Source: Bacteroidota bacterium
GTDB lineage: Bacteria > Bacteroidota > Bacteroidia > Bacteroidales > Prolixibacteraceae
Direction of reading: 5' to 3'
DNA: 64,000 nt
Assembly: GCA_030698405.1 (NCBI GenBank)
Contig: JAUYMU010000055.1
Coordinates: 106,646 to 170,645, forward strand
This document shows positions 44,900 through 53,344 of the stretch, in pieces; the first letter of the stretch is position 1; each line of letters begins with the position of its first letter. The notes under the pieces are model-generated. The model ran no database searches and had not been told where the DNA came from. It saw only the letters and a list, made by a program, of their open reading frames with translations. Made by a program: the position numbers and the translations under genes.

Positions 44900-45679
44900 T
44901 TGGAGCAGAAATGGTATTTTGCAATCATCGATGTTGTAGAAATTCTGACTGATAGTAATAATCCAAGAAGATATTGGAGCGATATCAAAAGAAAACTCAA
45001 TGCAGAAGGATTTTCTCAGTTGTACGAATTTATCGTACAACTGAAAATGGTTTCTGGCGATGGTAAAAAATACGTTACGGATTGTGCAGATTCAAAAGGA
45101 CTTTTGCGAATCATACAATCCATCCCATCGCCAAAGGCTGAGCCTTTTAAGCAATGGTTGGCTCAGGTTGGTTCAGATAGATTGGATGAAATAGAAAATC
45201 CGGAACTGGCTGCACAGCGTACTCGGGAGCTGTATAAACTAAAAGGATATTCCGAAGATTGGATTGAAAAGCGGATGCGTAGCATTGCCATTCGGGAGGA
45301 ATTAACCGAGGAATGGAAAAATCGGGGAGTTAAGGAGAAAATAGGGTACGCCATTTTAACGGCTGAAATATCGAAGGCAACATTTGGATTAACACCTTCA
45401 GAATACAAAGAGGTAAAAGGCTTGAAAAGTCAAAATCTACGCGATCACATGACTGATCTGGAGCTTATTTTCTCTATGTTAGGCGAAGCATCTACGAAGG
45501 AAATCGCTGTGAATACCGATACTCAAGGGTTTGAGCAGAATAAGCGGGCAGCAAAAGTGGGTGGAAAGATTGCTGGGGATGCTCGGAAGCAGCTTGAAAT
45601 CAAATCAGGAAAGAAGGTTGTTACCAGTGAAAACTATTTATTGCCAGAGAACAAAAAGAAGGGATTAGCCTCTAAATAG
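44900..45679 (+). CDS. Bro-N/phage antirepressor-like protein, 5' end uncertain
   Basis: 259 aa from a TTG at 44900. Homology-like sequence continues upstream in frame (VAFIEKHNCSEWNELEQKWYFAI) to a TAA at 44855 with no ATG or GTG, so the gene either uses TTG/ATT or has lost its start. The Bro-N-type start (EQKWYFAIIDVVEILTDS, then YWSDIKRKL), IIQSIPSPKAEPFKQWLAQVG, and a C-terminal part with LRDHMTDLELIFSMLGE and GGKIAGDARKQLE match phage antirepressor/DinD-like proteins. It probably binds DNA. No other phage gene is near. Confidence 0.75.
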   Translation: MEQKWYFAIIDVVEILTDSNNPRRYWSDIKRKLNAEGFSQLYEFIVQLKMVSGDGKKYVTDCADSKGLLRIIQSIPSPKAEPFKQWLAQVGSDRLDEIENPELAAQRTRELYKLKGYSEDWIEKRMRSIAIREELTEEWKNRGVKEKIGYAILTAEISKATFGLTPSEYKEVKGLKSQNLRDHMTDLELIFSMLGEASTKEIAVNTDTQGFEQNKRAAKVGGKIAGDARKQLEIKSGKKVVTSENYLLPENKKKGLASK

Positions 45680-45716
45680 AAAAAATAGAAAGTATGGCAA
45701 GTAAAATATCTCACGT

Positions 45717-46211
45717 ATGCTAAACATTGTTTCCCCAAAATTACTCGATGAACTAAGCCAAAATGCCATAATCTCGCCACGAAAGCGATTAAATCTCAAC
45801 TTCCACGAAGATTTGGCTGATCCGATCAACCGGATGTTGAATGCTTTTGAACCCGGAACGTATATTCAGCCCCACAAACATGAAAACCCCGACAAACGCG
45901 AAGTTTTTATTGTTTTGCGTGGAAGCCTGGTGGTAGTGATTTTTGATGATTCAGGAAATCCGGTTGATTTTGTGTTGCTCGATCCTGCGAAGGGAAACTA
46001 CGCCATTGAAGTACCGCCGGGAGTTTGGCACAATGTTTTTTCGCTTGAAACAGGAACGGTAGTTTATGAAGTGAAGGATGGCCCTTATGTTCAGATTTCG
46101 GATAAGAATTTTGCAAGCTGGGCGCCGAAAGAAGGTGATTCTGGTTGCGGCGATTACCTTATGCAACTAACAGATCAGTTTAATAGCTGGAAGGTACGTA
46201 TAAAGTCCTGA
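45717..46211 (+). CDS. WbuC-family cupin metalloprotein
   Basis: 164 aa. The cupin motif 1 is QPHKHENPDKREVFIVLRG, and motif 2 contains VPPGVWHNV; His residues in each and the Glu of REVF would bind a metal. WbuC-type proteins occur in O-antigen and other surface-sugar clusters, but the reaction is not established. It begins 37 bp after the Bro-like gene. Confidence 0.85.
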   Translation: MLNIVSPKLLDELSQNAIISPRKRLNLNFHEDLADPINRMLNAFEPGTYIQPHKHENPDKREVFIVLRGSLVVVIFDDSGNPVDFVLLDPAKGNYAIEVPPGVWHNVFSLETGTVVYEVKDGPYVQISDKNFASWAPKEGDSGCGDYLMQLTDQFNSWKVRIKS

Positions 46212-46218
46212 TCATCAA

Positions 46219-46551
46219 TTATGTTTCTATGCTTTTTGGAACATTATTTCGAAAACTAGTGATACGTTTAAATACTTCTTTTTTGTTCTTTCGTTCTTCT
46301 TCGATGTCATAATCATTTTGAAGCCCTAACCAAAATGTTGGAGTTGTACCAAAATAGATACTCAGCCTCAATGCTGTGTCAGCAGTGATACTTCTTTTTC
46401 CTTTAATAATCTGTGAAATTCTTGACTGAGGAATCTCCGTCTCGCTGGCTAATCTGTATGCTGAAACATTTAAGGCTTTTAAAAATTCTTCGTTCAGAAT
46501 TTCTCCCGGGTGTATATTCTTTAACATTTCCATATTCTTTTTTTTCATCAA
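46219..46551 (-). CDS. higA: HigA-family antitoxin
   Basis: 110 aa. HPGEILNEEFLKALNVSAYRLA begins an XRE-type helix-turn-helix (PQSRISQIIKGKRSI), followed by LRLSIYFGTTPTFWLGLQNDYDIE, a HigA/VapI signature. It neutralises the toxin and represses the pair. Its start overlaps the upstream toxin stop by 4 bp, toxin-first order as in higBA systems. Confidence 0.9.
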   Translation of the reverse strand: MMKKKNMEMLKNIHPGEILNEEFLKALNVSAYRLASETEIPQSRISQIIKGKRSITADTALRLSIYFGTTPTFWLGLQNDYDIEEERKNKKEVFKRITSFRNNVPKSIET

Positions 46552-46829
46552 TGATAATCTGTTATTTCAACTTCTTTAGCCTGATTGTTATCCCATTTAA
46601 AAACAATTCTCCATTGATCGTTTATCCTTATGCTATAGAATTCTTTCATGGTTCCTGATAATTTTTCCAGCCGATTGGAAGGTGGAATTGTTAAGTCGGA
46701 AAGGTTTTGAGAGTTGTTCAGCATCCTTAGCTTTCGCCTTCCGGTTTGTTGAATTTCAGGAGGTAACTTCTTCGATCTTTCTCCATTCCAGATCTTTTCA
46801 GTTTCTTTAGAGCCATAAGAAACAATCAT
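46548..46829 (-). CDS. higB: HigB-family mRNA interferase toxin
   Basis: 93 aa RelE/HigB fold. NRLEKLSGTMKEFYSIRINDQWRIVFKW carries the conserved catalytic-face residues, preceded by RRKLRMLNNSQNLSDL. It should cleave mRNA at the ribosome when free of HigA. First gene of the pair. Confidence 0.9.
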   Translation of the reverse strand: MIVSYGSKETEKIWNGERSKKLPPEIQQTGRRKLRMLNNSQNLSDLTIPPSNRLEKLSGTMKEFYSIRINDQWRIVFKWDNNQAKEVEITDYH

Positions 46830-46971
46830 AGTTTAAAGTTTGCTTTAGTAACGTCAAAAGTAAGTATTTGTTTCGAAAAGCCAAAACGAAGTTGTACAAG
46901 TGAATTCCATGAGTTTTGGTACTTCATTGTAGATTGATTCAACCAATATTTCGATGTGAAAGCTTTTTGGC

Positions 46972-46979
46972 TAACTTTG
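46972..46979 (+). promoter_or_regulatory. -7 element before hisS
   Basis: TAACTTTG fits TAnnTTTG and lies 23 bp before the start. No good TTG is seen at 19-20 nt upstream (TTTCG is closest), so the call is weak. Confidence 0.4.
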
Positions 46980-47001
46980 CGCCTTCAGAATAAAAAGACT
47001 T

Positions 47002-48366
47002 ATGGCACAGAAACCTTCGATTCCAAAAGGAACACGCGATTTTTCACCGGTTGAAATGACGAACCGGAACTACATTTTCGACTCGATCAAAAGTTTTTTC
47101 AGATTGTACGGATTTCAACCCATTGAAACTCCGGCAATGGAAAACCTATCGACCTTGATGGGCAAATACGGTGAAGAAGGTGATAAGCTGCTGTTCAAAA
47201 TTCTGAATTCAGGCGATTTTGCCGCTGCCCCTAGCGAGCAGGAATTGCTCGATCGAAACAGCATCCGGCTTACCCACAAAATTTCGGAAAAAGGTTTGCG
47301 TTACGACCTGACGGTGCCTTTTGCCAGATATGTGGTCCAGTATAGAAACGATATTTCATTTCCATTTAAACGCTACCAGATTCAGCCTGTTTGGCGCGCC
47401 GATCGTCCGCAGAAAGGCCGTTACCGCGAGTTTTATCAGTGCGACGTTGACATTGTTGGCAGCGATTCGTTGCTCAACGAAATGGAATTGGTGCAGATTG
47501 TTGATGCGGTTTTCACCAAATTGAAAATTAATACAGTTGTTAAAATAAATAACCGTAAAATTCTCGCCGGAATTGCCGAAGTAATTGGTGAAAAAGACCG
47601 GATTGTGGATATTACCGTTGCCATTGACAAGCTGGACAAAATCGGTCTGGAAAAAGTAAATGAAGAATTGCTCGAAAAAGGCATTCCGCAAGCAGCTGTT
47701 GATAGGCTTCAGCCAATTCTGCATTTGTCTGGATCGGTTTATGAAAAATTGGCACAATTGGAATCAGCAATTGGTCAATCGGAATCAGGAGCAAAAGGAA
47801 TTGCAGAAATGCGCACTTTGTTCGCCTACCTCGCACCTTTCAATTTAAATACTGAAGTTGAACTTGATCTGACACTTGCCAGAGGACTGAATTATTATAC
47901 CGGAGCTATTTTCGAAGTAAAAGCAAAAGATGTGGCAATGGGCAGTATTTGCGGTGGTGGTCGTTACGATGATTTAACCGGAATTTTTGGAATGCCAGGC
48001 GTTTCAGGGGTTGGTATTTCATTTGGCGCCGACAGAATATACGATGTGCTCACACAATTGCAATTGTTCCCTGCAGCAACCGTCGATTCAACCAAATTGT
48101 TGTTCGTAAACCTTGGCGTTGCTGAAGAAGCTTTCTGTTTACCAGTTTTAGCAGAGGTCAGGAAAGCCGGAATCAACGCGGAAATTTTCCCTGATCAGAG
48201 CAAAATGAAAAAGCAAATGACCTGGGCAAACAGTAAAAATATCCCGTTCGTGGCAATTGTTGGTGAAGACGAACTGGCTCAGGGCAAAATAAACCTGAAA
48301 AACATGCTTTCGGGCGACCAGCAACTGGTCGATCCACAGAAACTGATAAAAATCCTTTCAGAATAA
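47002..48366 (+). CDS. hisS: Histidyl-tRNA synthetase
   Basis: 454 aa class II synthetase. Motif 2 region ([14 protein letters not shown]), the His-specific [13 protein letters not shown] and GGRYDDL motifs, and the C-terminal anticodon-binding domain (from about 365) are present. It charges tRNA-His in the cytoplasm. It is followed by hutH, so histidine use and histidine breakdown genes are neighbours. Confidence 0.97.
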   Translation: MAQKPSIPKGTRDFSPVEMTNRNYIFDSIKSFFRLYGFQPIETPAMENLSTLMGKYGEEGDKLLFKILNSGDFAAAPSEQELLDRNSIRLTHKISEKGLRYDLTVPFARYVVQYRNDISFPFKRYQIQPVWRADRPQKGRYREFYQCDVDIVGSDSLLNEMELVQIVDAVFTKLKINTVVKINNRKILAGIAEVIGEKDRIVDITVAIDKLDKIGLEKVNEELLEKGIPQAAVDRLQPILHLSGSVYEKLAQLESAIGQSESGAKGIAEMRTLFAYLAPFNLNTEVELDLTLARGLNYYTGAIFEVKAKDVAMGSICGGGRYDDLTGIFGMPGVSGVGISFGADRIYDVLTQLQLFPAATVDSTKLLFVNLGVAEEAFCLPVLAEVRKAGINAEIFPDQSKMKKQMTWANSKNIPFVAIVGEDELAQGKINLKNMLSGDQQLVDPQKLIKILSE

Positions 48367-48681
48367 AATTCGTTTCCGTTACTTCCTGAAAATTTTCAGG
48401 AATGATCTTTTTACTCAAAGAATACAGGTTATCAAAATCCATTGGGGGCGACATCCGTTGTCCCTGAAATTCTTTTTAGTTCCAAGTTTCAGGTTTCAAG
48501 TTCCAAGTTGTGCCTTGAATCGCGTAATCCGAATTCTGGATTGTTTCTCATTTCTTTTTTTTTTTATTTTTTCTTCGATATTCGATATTGGAAATTGGTT
48601 GTTGGAAATTTAATATCCAATATCCAATAACGAATATTCAATATTCAAAAAACTTCATTTTCATTTAATAACAAAGATCTC
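48367..48681. other. AT-rich intergenic repeats between hisS and hutH
   Basis: 315 bp without a gene. Short degenerate direct repeats are visible: AAGTTTCAGG/AAGTTCCAAG types (about 48481-48512), and ATATTCGATATTGG, ATATCCAATATCC and ATATTCAATATTC words (about 48575-48650), some forming inverted pairs. They look like simple slippage-prone spacer repeats. Confidence 0.6.
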
Positions 48682-50181
48682 ATGACCAGAGAAATTCATT
48701 ATATATCACCCGAACAACTTACCTATCCAATTATTGAGCAGGTTCTGGAACACAGTAAAATGCTGGTGCTTTCAGAAGAATCTGTCGCACTGATAGAGAA
48801 AAGCAAAGCATATCTCGACCGGAAAATGAGCGAAACAGACGGGCCTTTGTACGGCATCAATACCGGTTTTGGAGCATTGTGCAACATCGAAGTATCAAAA
48901 GACGATTTAAGCAAATTGCAGGAGAACCTGGTGATTTCACATGCCTGCAATCTGGGTTCTGAAATTCCTTCAGATGTGGTTCGGCTAATGCTTTTGCTCA
49001 AAGCTCATGCATTGGCCAAAGGAAATTCTGCAGTTCAGTTGATCACTGTTCAGCGGATTCTGGATTTGTACAATCACGATATTTTATCGATAGTTTGCGA
49101 ACAAGGTTCGCTCGGGGCAAGCGGTGATTTGGCCCCATTGGCGAAACTGTTTCTGCCATTGCTTGGTTTGGGCGAAGTTTATCACCACGGAATCAAAAAA
49201 TCAGCATCCGAAGTGTTGCTGGAAATGGGGTGGGAGCCGATCCGACTTCAGGCAAAAGAAGGATTGGCTTTGCTGAACGGAACTCAGTTTATGAGCGCTC
49301 ATGCCGTTTTTACTCTCCTGAAAGCTTTTCGGTTGCTCGATTATGCAGATATCATCGGTGCTTTGTCGCTCGATAGTTTTGATGGACTGATCGAACCATT
49401 TATGGCTCAGGTTCAGGAAATCAGGCCACATCCGGGACAGATCAGAACTGCTGCTAATTTCAGGAACCTGCTCGAAGGCAGCGAATTGATCAGCCGTAAA
49501 AAGGCACATTTGCAGGATCCGTATTCTTTCAGGTGCATTCCACAGGTTCATGGTGCAGTGAAAGACGCGGTGAACTATGTGGCAGGAGTAGTGGAAACTG
49601 AAATCAATTCAGTAACTGATAACCCAACGGTTTTCCCGGATGATGACCTTATTATTTCAGGAGGAAATTTCCATGGCGAACCGCTGGCTTTGTCGCTGGA
49701 CTTTCTGGCCATTGCGTTGTCAGAAATTGGAAGTATATCCGAGAGGCGAACTTACCGGCTCATTTCGGGCGATCATCAGCTTCCGGAGTTTTTGGTGGCT
49801 AATCCGGGCCTGAATTCAGGATTTATGATCCCGCAATATGCAGCAGCATCCATTGTCAGCCAGAATAAACAGTTGAGTACACCGGCTTCTGTTGATTCTA
49901 TTCCATCGTCGAATGAGCAGGAAGACCATGTTAGCATGGGTGGAAATGCTGCGACCAAAGCGCTGAAAGTGGCGACTAATATTTACAGTATTCTGGCCAT
50001 CGAATTGTACAATGCCGCACAGGCAATGGAATTCAGGAGACCGGCAAAGACTTCAGGATTTCTGGAACATTTTCTGGCTGATTACAGGAAAAAGGTTTCA
50101 TTTGTGAGTGAAGACACACTGATGTATGTCGGGATCAATAAAACCATTGAGTTTCTGGAAAAGGGAAAGTATAGGTTATAG
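48682..50181 (+). CDS. hutH: Histidine ammonia-lyase
   Basis: 499 aa. The self-forming MIO cofactor triad Ala146-Ser147-Gly148 lies in GSLGASGDLAPLA. The active-site Tyr region (GPLYGINTGFG) and NFHGEPLAL are conserved. It converts histidine to urocanate and ammonia, first step of the Hut pathway. The other hut genes are not in this window. Confidence 0.96.
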   Translation: MTREIHYISPEQLTYPIIEQVLEHSKMLVLSEESVALIEKSKAYLDRKMSETDGPLYGINTGFGALCNIEVSKDDLSKLQENLVISHACNLGSEIPSDVVRLMLLLKAHALAKGNSAVQLITVQRILDLYNHDILSIVCEQGSLGASGDLAPLAKLFLPLLGLGEVYHHGIKKSASEVLLEMGWEPIRLQAKEGLALLNGTQFMSAHAVFTLLKAFRLLDYADIIGALSLDSFDGLIEPFMAQVQEIRPHPGQIRTAANFRNLLEGSELISRKKAHLQDPYSFRCIPQVHGAVKDAVNYVAGVVETEINSVTDNPTVFPDDDLIISGGNFHGEPLALSLDFLAIALSEIGSISERRTYRLISGDHQLPEFLVANPGLNSGFMIPQYAAASIVSQNKQLSTPASVDSIPSSNEQEDHVSMGGNAATKALKVATNIYSILAIELYNAAQAMEFRRPAKTSGFLEHFLADYRKKVSFVSEDTLMYVGINKTIEFLEKGKYRL

Positions 50182-50275
50182 AACGAAGTCTGAAACTTGT
50201 TAAGAATCTTTTTTATCATCAATTAAGTGCATATGCTGAAATACGTATCTTTGTTATGAATAAAACTATGACGAA

Positions 50276-50476
50276 ATGAAAACATTGGTTATACAATTAA
50301 AAGACGATGCTGAGATGCAACTTATTTCCGGATTACTGAAAAAAATGCGTATTCAATCAAAGATTTTGGCATCTGAAGATATTGAAGATATTGGTATGGG
50401 CGAGATGATGTTGAAAGTTGACCGTTCGGAAAAGGTTTCCAGAGAGCTTGTTATGAATAAACTCAGAGGAGAATGA
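50276..50476 (+). CDS. Small antitoxin-like protein
   Basis: 66 aa (MKTLVIQLKDDAEMQLISGLLKKMRI), with an acidic middle and basic C-terminal helix. Its TGA overlaps the ATG of a RelE/ParE-like frame, which is the usual arrangement for an antitoxin. No named family is certain. The partner toxin frame is broken (next entry). Confidence 0.7.
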   Translation: MKTLVIQLKDDAEMQLISGLLKKMRIQSKILASEDIEDIGMGEMMLKVDRSEKVSRELVMNKLRGE

Positions 50477-50740
50477 AAACGGAATTTTTGAAGCAATTCT
50501 ATAAAGATCTCGACAAAAATCACATTACAAAGCACGCTGGATGATATAAATTCTTCGATTATGAATGTTGAAGATGCTGTTTTAGTGCGGGAAATTACAA
50601 ATCTTAAAAAACTGACTGGTTACAAAAATGCCTACCGCATTAAAATTGGCAATTACAGAATTGGTGTGTTTATTGAAAATAATATAGTTGAGTTTGCTCG
50701 TGTTATTCACCGAAAGGACATTTATCGGGTATTTCCTTAA
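50473..50740 (+). pseudogene. RelE/ParE-family toxin gene with a +1 frameshift
   Basis: The ATG at 50473 overlaps the antitoxin stop. The first frame reads MKTEFLKQFYKDLDK and then runs to a TGA after NHITKHAG. From the next frame the sequence continues TLDDINSSIMNVEDAVLVRE, then KKLTGYKNAYRIKIGNYRIGVF and RVIHRKDIYRVFP to a TAA at 50738-50740, an obvious RelE/ParE C-terminal half. Removing one A from the A5 run at 50515-50519 restores one frame (...DLDKITLQSTLDD...). Confidence 0.85.
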
Positions 50741-50799
50741 AAAGGGAGAATAAAGTAAAAAGCCGGAACTTCCGGCTTTTTACTTTATTCTCCCTTTTT
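50739..50799. terminator. 29-bp perfect bidirectional terminator
   Basis: Positions 50739-50767 pair perfectly with 50771-50799 around ACT, with A and T runs at the outer ends so that it works on both strands. It starts inside the toxin stop codon and includes the last codons of the convergent Spy-like gene. Confidence 0.9.
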
Positions 50800-51243
50800 T
50801 CCCCTTTTATATTCCCTGATCAGATGCGACCTGAATTCATTTTCAGTTCTGTACATCATCAGTACTTTTTTCTTTGGCAGTATTTTTAGAAACTGTTTGT
50901 TGTATTCTTGGAGCAAAAGTGCATCTTTCTCGAATGAGCCGATGTAATTGTTGGTCAGTTTTTCGATTTCCGAATCCGACAATTTTGCAAAATCTTCATC
51001 CGACATCCTTTCAAATTCGTGTATCTGGCGCTTAATGTCAAATCTTTTCTTTTCAAATTCGTTGTAAACCGGCCAGAATGCCTGTGCTTCGGCTGGCTTT
51101 AAATCGAGTTTGCTGGTGAAAAAGGATATTTTTTCAGCCTTTATTTTTTCGAACATTTCTGGATTTCCGCCTCTTCTTTCCTGGGCATTAAGGCCAGTAA
51201 GGCAGAAGATCGTGAGAATAATAACTGTATATAACTTCTTCAT
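50785..51243 (-). CDS. Spy/CpxP-like periplasmic protein of the ECF sigma operon
   Basis: 152 aa with a signal peptide (1-20, LNAQ). The mature part is helical and charged, with KLDLKPAEAQAFWPVYNEFEKKR in the position of LTxxQ motifs of Spy/CpxP-like chaperone or sensor proteins. The 3' end runs into the 29-bp terminator stem. Third gene after the sigma factor and a membrane protein, 6 bp from the latter. Confidence 0.75.
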   Translation of the reverse strand: MKKLYTVIILTIFCLTGLNAQERRGGNPEMFEKIKAEKISFFTSKLDLKPAEAQAFWPVYNEFEKKRFDIKRQIHEFERMSDEDFAKLSDSEIEKLTNNYIGSFEKDALLLQEYNKQFLKILPKKKVLMMYRTENEFRSHLIREYKRGKKGE

Positions 51244-51249
51244 GGCTTT

Positions 51250-51714
51250 TTAATTTTGTATTTCAGAATAAATTTCAAGATCGTTCATGTCAGTAGAAAG
51301 ATAGGCCAGTAATTCGTCCGACTTTATTTCAGAAAGAGCGCTCGTTTCATCTCCCAATATTGTATTGAACAAAGAGTTTTCGTCAAATAAAGAAAAATTG
51401 AGGGCGTAAGCATCCATATTGTCAAAAGAGCTTGAATCAGTTATCTCAGATTTGACAAGACTGCTTGGCGAAAAGTATTTGATTGGGTAATATGCAAGCA
51501 AATAAACAATTGCAAAGCTAGCGGCAAGCCCTAAAACTGGCTTTAGTAATTGGATTATTTTGCCTGATTTTGAAGTCGTCTTATTTTTCGCCTCATATTC
51601 AATTGCACCCATCACCCTGTCTTCGATCGAATCGAAATAGTGATCGGGAGTCCGAAACGGGTTCTTTTTTTGCCGTTTCAGAAATTCTGGTTCTATGTTT
51701 TCTTCTTCGTACAT
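51250..51714 (-). CDS. Putative anti-sigma factor, single-pass membrane protein
   Basis: 154 aa. A cytoplasmic N-terminal part (about 1-55, with FRTPDHYFDSIEDRVM) is followed by one membrane segment (about 57-75, GLAASFAIVYLLAYY) and an acidic periplasmic domain with repeated Asp/Ser/Glu. Gene position right after the ECF sigma factor supports an anti-sigma role; there is no zinc-binding ZAS motif. Confidence 0.7.
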   Translation of the reverse strand: MYEEENIEPEFLKRQKKNPFRTPDHYFDSIEDRVMGAIEYEAKNKTTSKSGKIIQLLKPVLGLAASFAIVYLLAYYPIKYFSPSSLVKSEITDSSSFDNMDAYALNFSLFDENSLFNTILGDETSALSEIKSDELLAYLSTDMNDLEIYSEIQN

Positions 51715-51827
51715 GATTTCTATTTATATGGCTTTGACATCATTAATTCGAAATAGTTTAATTCGTATTGTTTTTTATGCCTGAATATCTTATTAGTAGC
51801 GGACACCATTGGTTCAATTTTCAATAT

Positions 51828-52388
51828 TTAAGAACCAATGCCGGGTTCGTGTGTCTTTACGTATTCTTCTACTTTCTTTACCGCATGATGGTAGGAGGCT
51901 TTCAGCGCCCCAACAGATGTTTCAAGAATCGCCGACATATCTTCGTATTTTATTTTCTCAAAATATTTCATGTTAAAAACCAGCCGTTGTTTGTCAGGTA
52001 AAGTTGCAATCGCTTTTTGCAAAAGTAACTGCCATTCATCGCCATCGAAATAGGTGTCACTTTCCAGATTTTCAAGCAAATATTCGTTGACATCGTTTAA
52101 TCCCGGCATCATTCTGCGTTTACGCTGATTCAGAAAAGTAATTGATTCGTTGGTCGCAATTCGATATAGCCATGTGAATATGCTCGATTCTGCCCTGAAT
52201 GTGTCAATTCCGTTCCAGATTTTAATCAGTGTGTTTTGCAATACATCATCGGCATCGTCATGGTTCAATACCATTTTTCGTATGTGCCAGTACAACCGCT
52301 CCTTGTATTTGGAAACGAGATGCCTGAAAGCAAGTTCCCTTGTTGAAGGATCTTTCAGACTCTCTAATATTTGATGGTCATCTGTCAT
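51828..52388 (-). CDS. ECF-family RNA polymerase sigma factor
   Basis: 186 aa. Region 2 (HDDADDVLQNTLIKIWNGIDTFR ... FTWLYRIATNESITFLNQRKRR) and region 4 (LPDKQRLVFNMKYFEKIKYEDMSAILETSVGALKASYHHAVKKVEEYV) are complete. It should direct transcription of its own operon and an envelope or stress regulon. The anti-sigma gene starts 113 bp downstream. Confidence 0.93.
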   Translation of the reverse strand: MTDDHQILESLKDPSTRELAFRHLVSKYKERLYWHIRKMVLNHDDADDVLQNTLIKIWNGIDTFRAESSIFTWLYRIATNESITFLNQRKRRMMPGLNDVNEYLLENLESDTYFDGDEWQLLLQKAIATLPDKQRLVFNMKYFEKIKYEDMSAILETSVGALKASYHHAVKKVEEYVKTHEPGIGS

Positions 52389-52522
52389 ACTTGAGTCAAT
52401 GTTTGTTTGTCAGACATGAAAATGAGTGAATGGTTTAATATGACAATTTGAAGATTAAGTGTTCAGTTTCAGTGTTCAGAAATACAGACCCTGAGACTGG
52501 GAACTGAGACTGGCCACTTTCC

Positions 52523-53272
52523 TTATTCAATCCTGAAATTCAGTCCTTCCTTCTTCAGTTTTTCATAAACCTGAATGTCGAACTGGTATAATTTGGCGGC
52601 ACGGTGGGCGACATTTTGCTGTTTTTTTCCTGAATCGACCAGTAATTCCATTTTTGCCAGTTTTTTTCTGAAGTTTCTGGTATCCATTTTTTTATTCAGG
52701 ATCACTTCGTATAAAGATTGTATTTCGGTAAGTGTAAAATTTTCAGGAAGAAGATGAAAGCCAACAGGATGGTACATCACTTCCTGTCTTAATTTAATGA
52801 GCGCCTGTTCAATTATTTTGTCATGATCGAAACATAGTGGTGGCAACTCGTTCAGGTTAAACCATTGCAACGATTTTGCCAGACCCGATTGTTTCAAATG
52901 GTAATAATCCGGATTTATCAGCGCATAATATCCAATGGTGATTACCCTTGTGTAAGGTACACGTTCGAGTGAGCCGAAAGTGTGAATTTGTTGCAGAAAA
53001 ACATTGTTTACGCCTGTTGCCTGAAAAAGCAGCGCTTTTGCAAATTCATCAAGATCTTGATTTTCCGGTACGTGGCTGCCAAAAAGACTCCAGTAATGGT
53101 CGCTGGTTAAAACCGGATGCTGTTCGTATAGCTCTTTAATCTGATCGGTGGTCACTTGCTCCGGAAGTGAAAGTTTGAGCGCATCTTTATCAATTTGATT
53201 GAGTAAAACACGTAAACCTGAATTGTCAAATCCGAAAATAACACAATCGACAGAAACTGAATTTAATATCAT
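52523..53272 (-). CDS. NrtR-like regulator with degenerate Nudix domain
   Basis: 249 aa. The N-terminal Nudix fold (VDCVIFGFDNSGLRVLL) has a decayed Nudix box: GSHVPENQDLDEFAKALLFQATGV lacks the REUxEE core. The C-terminal winged helix (FTLTEIQSLYEVILNKKMDTRNFRKKLAKMELL) is the DNA-binding part typical of NrtR/ADP-ribose-responsive repressors, which control sugar or NAD genes. It diverges from ychF with overlapping promoters. Confidence 0.85.
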   Translation of the reverse strand: MILNSVSVDCVIFGFDNSGLRVLLNQIDKDALKLSLPEQVTTDQIKELYEQHPVLTSDHYWSLFGSHVPENQDLDEFAKALLFQATGVNNVFLQQIHTFGSLERVPYTRVITIGYYALINPDYYHLKQSGLAKSLQWFNLNELPPLCFDHDKIIEQALIKLRQEVMYHPVGFHLLPENFTLTEIQSLYEVILNKKMDTRNFRKKLAKMELLVDSGKKQQNVAHRAAKLYQFDIQVYEKLKKEGLNFRIE

Positions 53273-53291
53273 GATGAATTACATTTTCGTG

Positions 53292-53318
53292 CAAAAGTAC
53301 TAAACATGATTATCTTTG
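53292..53318. promoter_or_regulatory. Divergent promoters of the NrtR-like gene and ychF
   Basis: Minus-strand TACTTTTG (53299-53292) and plus-strand TATCTTTG (53311-53318) both match TAnnTTTG and are only 11 bp apart. Neither has a perfect TTG at 19-20 bp. Confidence 0.45.
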
Positions 53319-53344
53319 CATCAAAATTTTTAAAATAAGAATTC

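Noticed and set aside
48367..48681. Repeats between hisS and hutH as a regulatory histidine leader or T-box
   Set aside because: No leader peptide with His codons or T-box stem is seen; only simple AT-rich repeats.
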